NCBI GenBank assembly: GCA_016256075.1
Contig: SDVU01000369.1
Span: 1 to 14,302 of the forward strand
Reading direction: 5' to 3'
DNA length: 14,302 nt
Origin: Dictyocoela muelleri
Lineage: Eukaryota > Microsporidia
The translations under genes and the position numbers were made by a program. The notes under the pieces are model-generated. The model searched no databases. It had not been told where the DNA came from and worked only from the letters and a program-made list of their open reading frames with translations. Positions 8,662 through 14,302 of the stretch are shown here, one piece after another; the stretch's first letter is position 1; each line of letters opens with the position of its first letter.

Positions 8662-10031
8662 TTAATTTTTAAAAGCCGCTATAACCTTCAAAAATTGCAT
8701 GCCTGGGAAATTTCTATATTCTAGCATTTTATTTCTTACAATATAATACTCTTCATATTCATGATTCTTACCTATTAAAAATAACCTATTTAATTTATTT
8801 TTGATAATCGCGTGTATTTTTTTCAGTTCAAGTCCGAACTCCAATATACTTGGGTGCGCCTTTATAAAATTATTATTCAATGATCTGTGGTAACCTTCTA
8901 AGCAATTATTAGTCTTAGGGATTTTATTTAATATTCTATTGAATACCGACCAAAAATAAATTGAAAAAAAACATTTTTCGGGTTTAAATTTTTGTTATTA
9001 TCTTCATTACAATATAAATTCTTATAATCATCCCATAAAATTTCTAATTCATGAATGTTTTTATTGTTTGAAAAATAATAATCAAGTTTTTTAATTTCAA
9101 AATTTACATCAGAAACTGGGACAAATGATGACGCTAGTATCATGCTAAATGCCTCTCTAATGTATTGATTTGTCTTATATAATGCGACGAGATAATGTTT
9201 TTGTAATTTTCTGAATAAAATTTGAGATAAATGAAAAAACAACCGCAAATTTCCGAATTTACAAATATTTCATTTAAAGCTGTGAATGCGGCCATTTTAA
9301 AATCAATACTTATAAATTTAGGTTTATTAGTAATCTGTTCATTTATATAATTAAAAGCAGCTAAAAGTGATTGTTTAGACCGATTTATCATTAAAACATA
9401 TACTAATGGAAATCAATTTTCTTTAATCATACACATTATAGTATAAATCTGTTCATATCCTAATGGACACGACTTAAATGTCCCATAACAATACCAAACA
9501 TTCGATTTTTCTAAAAGTAAAATATGCGTTTCCGTTGAAAAAACGATAGTTCGGTTTATATTTGATTGTCTAGAATCATAAATTAAAAAATTTTCAGAGA
9601 AATAAGTCGATTTAATTGTATCGGGAATATCGTATACACTGCAAATAATATTATTCGTCTTTCGTTTTTATTGTTATTATATCAACTAAACTCTTATTTT
9701 CTGGTAGATAATTAGAAACACCAAATGTTACTATTCCTATTTCTGTATTTAAAATATTTATTGGTCTTTCAGATGTTTTTAGAGATTTTTCGATAGCTTT
9801 ATATTTTCGATACAAAGCTTAGGATTGATCAAAATCATTGTAATGATTATGATTTTTTTGAATAGAAACAATCCCATTTTTTGAAGTTAAAGCGCCAGGA
9901 CATTTCCGGTTCTTACATCTCCAGGATGTTTTTCCATTCTTTTAACTACGAAAATTGTATATATAACCTTTATATAATAAAAATTTCACATTTCTTCGAC
10001 TTTTAATAATCATGATTTCATCGTGATTCAT
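8662..10031 (-). pseudogene. FLYWCH zinc-finger MULE transposase, inactivated
   Basis: The reading starts at the ATG at 10031 (MNHDEIMIIKSRRNVKF), which has CCC 7 bp upstream at 10041-10039. A FLYWCH-type finger follows (TSWRCKNRKCPGAL ... HNH, about 9926-9840). The MULE core comes next: RTIVFSTETHILLLEKS, then YGTFKSCP, then a second aspartate in ISIDFKMAAF, GCFFHLSQ, FVPVSDV, and the NNCLEGYH segment with the catalytic-type glutamate. The expected DGTF reads YGTF, so the first catalytic aspartate is apparently lost. Lesions I see are in-frame stops at 9942-9944, 9819-9821 and 9413-9415, and frameshifts near 9650, 9240 (in a T-run) and 8960. About 456 codons in total, typical for a compact MULE. 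It ends with LKVIAAFKN at 8662. Confidence 0.85.
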
Positions 10032-10038
10032 TTCGTAA

Positions 10039-10041
10039 GGG
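10039..10041 (-). promoter_or_regulatory. CCC start-proximal motif of the MULE transposase
   Basis: The minus strand reads CCTAACCCTTACGAA immediately before the ATG. The spacing is similar to that at the two host genes, so the transposon appears adapted to the same start signal. Confidence 0.35.
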
Positions 10042-10095
10042 TTAGGCTAAAAAAATGATAAAAAAAACGTAATTTCACTCAAATGGGCGAAAAAA

Positions 10096-10126
10096 GCGTC
10101 AGTTCGCCCAAATGGGCGAACTGACG
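10096..10126. repeat. Right palindromic terminal repeat of the MULE
   Basis: Perfect 14-bp arms (CGTCAGTTCGCCCA / TGGGCGAACTGACG) around AA. An additional half unit, AAATGGGCGAAAAAA, lies just inside at about 10081-10095. Confidence 0.85.
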
Positions 10127-10133
10127 GATAGCC

Positions 10134-10183
10134 TTATTTCTTAACTATCAGAAAAAATAAACTAACAAAAGTAATACAAAAAC
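10134..10183 (+). repeat. Right copy of the perfect 50-bp direct repeat
   Basis: Identical to 8248-8297 and in the same orientation. It begins 7 bp outside the right MULE end. After the match both flanks remain similar only in being A-rich. Confidence 0.9.
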
Positions 10184-10555
10184 CTGAAAAATATAAAAAA
10201 TCTGTTGTCTTCATATCATTTAGTATCTGTATATAAAAAAGTATAGAAATAATTTAGATAAATTTTTTGTAGAAGTGTAATTGAATATGAAAATTACACA
10301 AAATGTTAGAAATACATAATCATCACAAAGTTAGATATAGGTGAAAACATCAAAAGTAAATAATAAGTATGGTAACTCTATTTCGCTGTGAAACAAAACA
10401 AAAATCACATATCAATTTATGTTTTGTAATTATAGAAATCTAAATATTTATTTTTTTTAAGAATACTTTTTATTAAAAACATTTTAATGAAATTTTAAAA
10501 TTTAGATAAACCTTAATCGCAAATGTTTTTATTTACAATTTTTTCTTTTTCCCTT
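10184..10555. other. AT-rich intergenic sequence downstream of the exopolyphosphatase gene
   Basis: No gene seen. An AATAAA on the minus strand at 10533-10528 lies about 22 bp past the exopolyphosphatase stop and could be its polyadenylation signal. Confidence 0.45.
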
Positions 10556-11542
10556 TCAGTCTGCTAATTTTCTATTTTTAATTTTTTTTTTAATATTTTT
10601 TTTAATTAAAGGAAAATAAACTTTTCTGCTCATTTCGACAAGAACCTCCCAATAAATCAATTCTTTGTAATTAAGTTCTCTAAAACCATATTTTTCTTTA
10701 AAAAAATCTATTAATAGAAAATTAATCGCAATGATGTATCGTCTATTTTTCCTTTTATGAACAACAAAGATGAAATCAAGATTTTTATTTCTTCTAAACG
10801 AATTAATCTGATCAAATAAAATATTTCCAGGCCTTTCACTTCGACTAGTTGATTTAAAATTTTCAATTTCACGATCTATCCATTCTTTAAAATCATATTT
10901 CACTGTCGACGATCCAAATCGTATAAAATATTTATTTACCTTAAATTCTATAACTTTAAAATCCTTTTTTAATATTGTTTTCGTCGATTGGCTTTCATCA
11001 TTCAAGCGTGCCTTTTTAAAAATAAATCCCAATTTTTTCATTTCCTTTACTTTTAAATCAGATTTATTTTTTAACTTTTTATATTCCGATTTGTCTATGA
11101 AGGAATGATTTCTTTTTAAGCTATGAGTATCGATGATAATCGGAATCAATAGAATTGTTGACAATGATTTTATAAACTCATCATGATTGACACTTTCTCC
11201 GTCGATATGTTGGTTTAAACCATTTGTTATTTTTAGATTATTAATATTTTTATCAAAAGTATAACTTTTAAATTTTCTTTCATATCGCTTAATAGCCTTA
11301 TCGAAATATAATTTCGAAACTAAACTCGTTGCAGAACCCACATTTTTATCGATATAGACCTTTTTAACCCTTTTAATACTATTTTCAATTTCATGATGAT
11401 CAATTATTGAATTGATTCGACATCCTTTAAATTCAAAAATCGGACTGTTATGATCATTTAAATTGAGAATTACCTTTTTATCATAAAAATTTACAATTTT
11501 ATTTTCACAACTGAAATAAGACGCCGTCTTTCTGGGTCTACA
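10556..11542 (-). pseudogene. PPX1: Ppx1-type exopolyphosphatase, 3' part (DHN, DHH and DHHA2 regions)
   Basis: This 328-codon open stretch, uninterrupted by stops, lacks an obvious ATG start and continues the family downstream of the break. Counted from 11542, NDHNSP (DHN at 30-32) is motif 2 and IDHH (DHH at 48-50) is motif 3. NVGSATSLV follows, then IIIDTHSLKR with the fourth metal-binding aspartate. The DHHA2-like C-terminal domain has LKKDFK, RFGSSTVKYDFKEWI and LDFIFVVHKR, which match the layout of yeast Ppx1. Known role: processive release of phosphate from the ends of polyphosphate using divalent metal. A stop codon lies directly upstream of 11542 in this frame, and the first motif is about 1 kb away at 12463, beyond an insertion. 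A GTG at 11341 is not a credible start because it would remove motifs 2 and 3. The preserved active site suggests a recent interruption. Confidence 0.85.
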
Positions 11543-11566
11543 TTAGAAAAATGGCCCAAAAAATAT

Positions 11567-11579
11567 GGCCATTTTACTA
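11567..11579 (+). repeat. Left 13-bp direct repeat of the insertion
   Basis: GGCCATTTTACTA here and at 12115-12127, in the same orientation. It is a likely target-site duplication. Confidence 0.6.
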
Positions 11580-12114
11580 CACAAAAGCACAATTTTTTTA
11601 AAAAATAATGAACCCTTTTTAAAAAAATGACTGATAAATTTTTTTGAACCTGTCGTACTATAAGGGTTTTAAATTGTACATTATATAGTAAAGCATCAAT
11701 TTTATTACACAGAATGTAACGAGTCGTCTGAACTAGAACTTTATAGTGGAAAAAACATAAAATAATTTATCTTCGCATATCAGTACATTGTAAGAGAAAT
11801 GAATTTACTATAACTCTTTCAGAGTGCTAACGAACCCAGTTCGCTACCAGGTCTGAATCTCGATTTATACTTTCTACTAAAATTTTATTTTTTTTAATTT
11901 TTTGTTGAATTTTAATTCTTAACTTTTAATTCTTAATTTTTAATTGAATTTTTTATTTTTAATTAAACTTTTATTTTTATTTTTAATTCTTTACTTTTAA
12001 TTCTTAAGTTTTAACTTTTAACTTTTAACTTTTAAGTTTTAATTTTTAACTTTTAATTTTTTAATTTTAATTTTTTAATTTTAATTTTTAATCCAAGGTA
12101 GTGACCTTTGGTCA
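11580..12114. mobile_element. 535-bp insertion in the exopolyphosphatase gene
   Basis: It is bounded by a perfect 13-bp direct repeat. On the plus strand it contains a 235-bp AT-rich part, a tRNA-like motif around 11814-11865 (TCTTTCAGAGTGCTAACGA, then GGTCTGAATCTCG), and a long T-rich simple repeat. It ends with a small hairpin TGACC-TTT-GGTCA near 12102-12114. No ORF. It could be a retroposon with a tRNA-like segment and a repetitive tail. It is unrelated to the main SINE-like family in its body. Confidence 0.5.
11880..12092 (+). repeat. (TTTTAAY)n simple repeat
   Basis: About 210 bp built from drifting TTTTAAC, TTTTAAT and TTCTTAA units, including four near-perfect consecutive ACTTTTA units around 12015-12035. 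It lies inside the insertion. Confidence 0.8.
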
Positions 12115-12127
12115 GGCCATTTTACTA
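12115..12127 (+). repeat. Right 13-bp direct repeat of the insertion
   Basis: GGCCATTTTACTA, identical to 11567-11579. Confidence 0.6.
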
Positions 12128-12195
12128 AAGTTGCCCCGCCTTTCTCAAATCCAAAATCTTCTTAAAATTTTCATCTTTAATTGTTTTAAAAACTT

Positions 12196-12555
12196 TCAAA
12201 ATACTATTTCCGTTTTTCTCTCAGAAGCATCGTCTATTTTTTCAATTTTAATTGAATTTTCAGTTTTTTGTAAATCTCTAAAATTGATTGGGACAGGTTC
12301 TGTTTCAAAGAATATCAAATCGTCGATATCAATTTTAAACATATTTAAAAGAAGCATCAATTCACCTTTACTTATAAAAGTTTTTTTATTCATGTTAACA
12401 ACATGAATGTTGTTTTCACAATAGGCTGCTATTAATGAGCTTACGAAGCTGTCTAAGTCACAAGATTCGTTACCTATTGTAATTTTTATTTTATTTGAAT
12501 GAATTTTTTGTTTGTTTTTGGTGAGAAAATTTTTAATTTCTGAAGAGAAGGACAT
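12196..12555 (-). pseudogene. PPX1: Ppx1-type exopolyphosphatase, 5' part (first DHH-family motif)
   Basis: 119 codons from the ATG at 12555 (MSFSSEIKNFLTKNKQKI). CCCC at 12560-12557 lies directly upstream, which is why I chose this start over an in-frame TTG four codons earlier. The motif GNESCDLDSFVSS (residues 28-40) is the first metal-binding DxD motif of the DHH phosphoesterases (D33, D35). GELMLLLNMFKIDIDDLIFF corresponds to the yeast Ppx1 segment before motif 2. The frame closes with TGA at 12196. Just beyond it another frame reads IKDENFKKILDLRKAGQ before the insertion, so there may be a frameshift as well. With the 3' part the total would be about 447 codons plus linker, against about 397 in yeast. 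The two halves are separated by about 650 bp. Confidence 0.82.
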
Positions 12556-12556
12556 T

Positions 12557-12560
12557 GGGG
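12557..12560 (-). promoter_or_regulatory. CCCC start-proximal motif of the exopolyphosphatase gene
   Basis: The minus strand reads ATTACCCCAATG. The CCCC ends one base before the start codon at 12555, as in microsporidian genes. Confidence 0.5.
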
Positions 12561-12644
12561 TAATCAATATTAATTAGAATTCATGGTGGTAATTAAAAGT
12601 TGTTTTGATAACTATTTTCAATATCATTTTAAATGAAGACTGCC

Positions 12645-13092
12645 CATATTATATTACATTTTGACAATATTCATAATTTCCAACCCTGTGTCTTCAATTG
12701 TGATCTTTAGACTTTTGATTCCCGATTTAAAGTAAAAGTTCACTTCTAAGCTACAAAGAAACTCAGCTGTATACGATTTCCATTTCATCAATGACTCAGC
12801 AGGATGCAGGTAATTAGAGGCTTTTCATTAATTTTTTATCTCCACTACTTATTTTGACAAGATGATCGTAACACTCATCCCTACATCTAGGAGAGTACCT
12901 TCTGATTCATTGTGATATTAGAACAACTCTTAAATTAGCTATACTACACTGGAACGACAGTATATTACTACAATAGTCAATGACCGTATAATGTTATACT
13001 CAATTATTTATTATAATTAGTTAGTTATTCGACTCTCACTACTTACATGATACATTCAAAAGTGTTAACCAGTGAGCTTCTCCCTCACCCTA
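12645..13092 (-). repeat. Full-length inverted copy of the SINE-like repeat
   Basis: The minus-strand head from about 13092 contains AGCTCACTGGTTAACACTTT (A box) and a decayed B box (GAGAGTCGAATAAC). The body follows with GTTCCAGTGTAGTATAGCTA, AAAAGCCTCTAATTACCTGC, GTATACAGCTGAGTTTCTTT and a terminal AATGTAATATAATA. About 448 bp. It lies about 90 bp upstream of the exopolyphosphatase start. Confidence 0.7.
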
Positions 13093-13444
13093 AAAAGAAA
13101 TCTTATAATTTTTATAATCTATTTTTAAGTAGTTTTAATTTTTTATTTGGTAATATTTAAAATTTAATCTTTTTTATAATTAGTCTCTCGCTCAGATTGA
13201 AAATTAGTTTATATTATTTTAAAATATCAGTTAAGGTTTTATACCAACGTTATATTTATAAAAAACCGAGTTAAAAAATTTATAAATAACTGTATTATAA
13301 ATTATTTAAATACAGAGCAATATTTTTTAACATTTCATTTTTAGAAAATTAAATGCCTAAAATAAATTTTGTTTTTTTTGTTAAAATTTTAAAGGATAAA
13401 TAATTTAGCAATTGACAATCTTAAAATTTAAATTAAAATTGTAT
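13093..13444. other. AT-rich intergenic sequence
   Basis: No gene, RNA or clear repeat seen. Only A/T-rich runs. Confidence 0.5.
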
Positions 13445-13890
13445 TTATATAGCTCAGTGTTAACACTCTTGAATGTAAATTAAAGTATCGTCGTTCGAAT
13501 TTCGCCGAAGTCAATCTTTAATAAATAATGAGGGAATGACATTAAGCGGTCATAACTATATAATAATAGTATAATATGCAGTTGTTACAGCGTGGCATAG
13601 CTTAATAAGACCTAGTCGAATATGAAAATGATGCAGAAGGAACTCTCCTAGTTATGGGATAATGCAGCGACGCATCTCTGTAAAAATAGTAAAAAGGACA
13701 TCATGAGATGGCTCTAAGTTCCTGTATTTTGCTAGTCATTAAAAATAACGAAAAATCGCTTACACAGCTGGGTCTCTTGGTATCTTGGTATGACGTATTT
13801 TTTGAACACCAGGAATCAAAGTTCTTAAAACTAAGGTTGGAGACAACGCTCTGGGTTTGCAATTATGAATGTAAAAAGTAAGTAATAAAT
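13445..13890 (+). repeat. Full-length copy of the SINE-like repeat (3'-most copy)
   Basis: Head TATAGCTCAGTGTTAACACT (A box) and GTCGTTCGAATTTCGC (B box), followed by AATAATGAGGGAATGACATT. The body carries CAGCGTGGCATAGCTTAATA, AGAAGGAACTCTCCTAG, ACACAGCTGGGTCTCTTGGT and ACACCAGGAATCAAAG. The 3' end is decayed (AATTATGAATGTAAAAAGTA). Confidence 0.72.
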
Positions 13891-14302
13891 ATAAGTTAGT
13901 AGTGAATCAAGGTAAAAATATTATATTGTAGAATTTCATGGAATGGCCTACAATTGCTTTATCCTTTGGAATATTTAGTAATGCATAAATCAATTTTTCT
14001 AAATTAAAAAATTAAAGGTTTAAAATGAGTTATGAACTTGAAGATCAAAAACAATAGTGTATATTAATGTTTTTATACTACTCTACAAATCAGAAATTAG
14101 ACATATTACAATTATTTATAATTTTTTTTCTAAAATATTTTTTTTATTTCATATTTATCTCAAAAAAAATTTAGAGTTTTTTTCCTAAACAAAAAAATAA
14201 TACTTACAATGAGAAGAAAAAAATAGCTTTATTATAAATATATTTTCACATTAAAACTTTGTATTTCCAAATAATATAATTTATAACATTAAATTAGTCC
14301 TA
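13891..14302. other. AT-rich sequence to the window end
   Basis: Nothing recognisable. No ORF of note and no copy of the dispersed repeats. Confidence 0.5.

Larger units (their letters stand above)
8332..10126 (-). mobile_element. Decayed Mutator-like (MULE) DNA transposon with palindromic terminal repeats
   Basis: Seen: about 1.8 kb bounded by nearly identical palindromic ends at 8332-8363 and 10096-10126. The arms are CGTCAGTTCGCCCA and TGGGCGAACTGACG (one C-to-T difference on the left). Further inside, AGCC(C/T)AACC-type sequence on both sides extends the inverted similarity weakly. Between the ends lies a minus-strand FLYWCH plus MULE transposase pseudogene. Known: MULEs usually make 8-11 bp target duplications; none is seen immediately outside these ends. 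A 50-bp perfect direct repeat occurs a little further out. The copy is non-functional because its transposase carries several stops and frameshifts and has lost an apparent catalytic aspartate. Confidence 0.8.

Noticed and set aside
8928-9391. Two overlapping minus-strand open frames as separate genes
   Set aside because: Both are pieces of one MULE transposase separated by a one-base frameshift in a T-run near 9240 (GCFF shared by both).
8321-10133. A short target-site duplication for the MULE
   Set aside because: GGCTT on the left and GCCTT on the right are not convincing direct repeats. No 8-11 bp match was found next to the palindromic ends.
10556-11341. GTG-started 261-residue protein as a standalone gene
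   Set aside because: The open frame and family similarity extend upstream to 11542 and include the DHN and DHH motifs.
11543-12206. A spliceosomal intron explaining the split exopolyphosphatase
   Set aside because: A branch/acceptor-like CTAATGTAG lies before 11538, but the only nearby donor-like GT (GTATTT near 12204) is in a different phase. About 650 bp would also be very long for a microsporidian intron, and a 13-bp direct repeat points to insertion.
12101-12406. 101-codon plus-strand open frame
   Set aside because: It is the antisense shadow of the exopolyphosphatase 5' part and of the insertion edge.

Overview
This window is very AT-rich, gene-poor and repeat-rich eukaryotic DNA. It most likely comes from a microsporidian with an expanded, transposon-laden genome. 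Three observations support that. The two recognisable host genes are compact, and the HscB gene shows no intron. Three independent coding regions have a CCC or CCCC run a few bases upstream of the ATG (HscB, exopolyphosphatase, MULE transposase), as is typical of microsporidian gene starts. The repertoire is also simple: an iron-sulfur co-chaperone, a Ppx1-type DHH exopolyphosphatase, and FLYWCH/MULE and integrase-bearing transposons. The species is not identified.

Layout. At 304-1854 lies the fossil of an element with a retroviral-type integrase, bounded by a 15-bp inverted repeat. At 1906-2390 is the first of at least eight copies of one dispersed repeat family: a tRNA-like head with A and B boxes plus a conserved body, about 440-470 bp when full length. 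The other copies are at 4954-5060, 5528-5657, 6706-7148 (-), 7491-7822, 7905-8071, 12645-13092 (-) and 13445-13890. At 2449-2982 is the only host gene that looks intact, an HscB/Jac1 J-protein co-chaperone. From 3000 to 8250 there is no gene, only repeats: two inverted arrays of a 19-bp unit that bracket a MITE-like element (3896-4490), a roughly 29-bp degenerate minisatellite (5176-5524), a third small repeat family, and the dispersed copies above. At 8332-10126 is a decayed Mutator-like (MULE) DNA transposon with palindromic ends, flanked by a perfect 50-bp direct repeat. From 12555 down to 10556 on the minus strand lies a Ppx1-type exopolyphosphatase gene. It is cut in two between its first and second catalytic motifs by about 650 bp. 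Within that stretch, about 535 bp is flanked by a 13-bp direct repeat and holds a T-rich simple repeat and a tRNA-like motif.

No operon or coordinated pathway is visible. HscB would serve mitosomal/mitochondrial Fe-S cluster assembly and the exopolyphosphatase would hydrolyse polyphosphate. The main story is invasion of a gene-sparse region by mobile DNA, including insertion into a host gene whose catalytic motifs are otherwise preserved.
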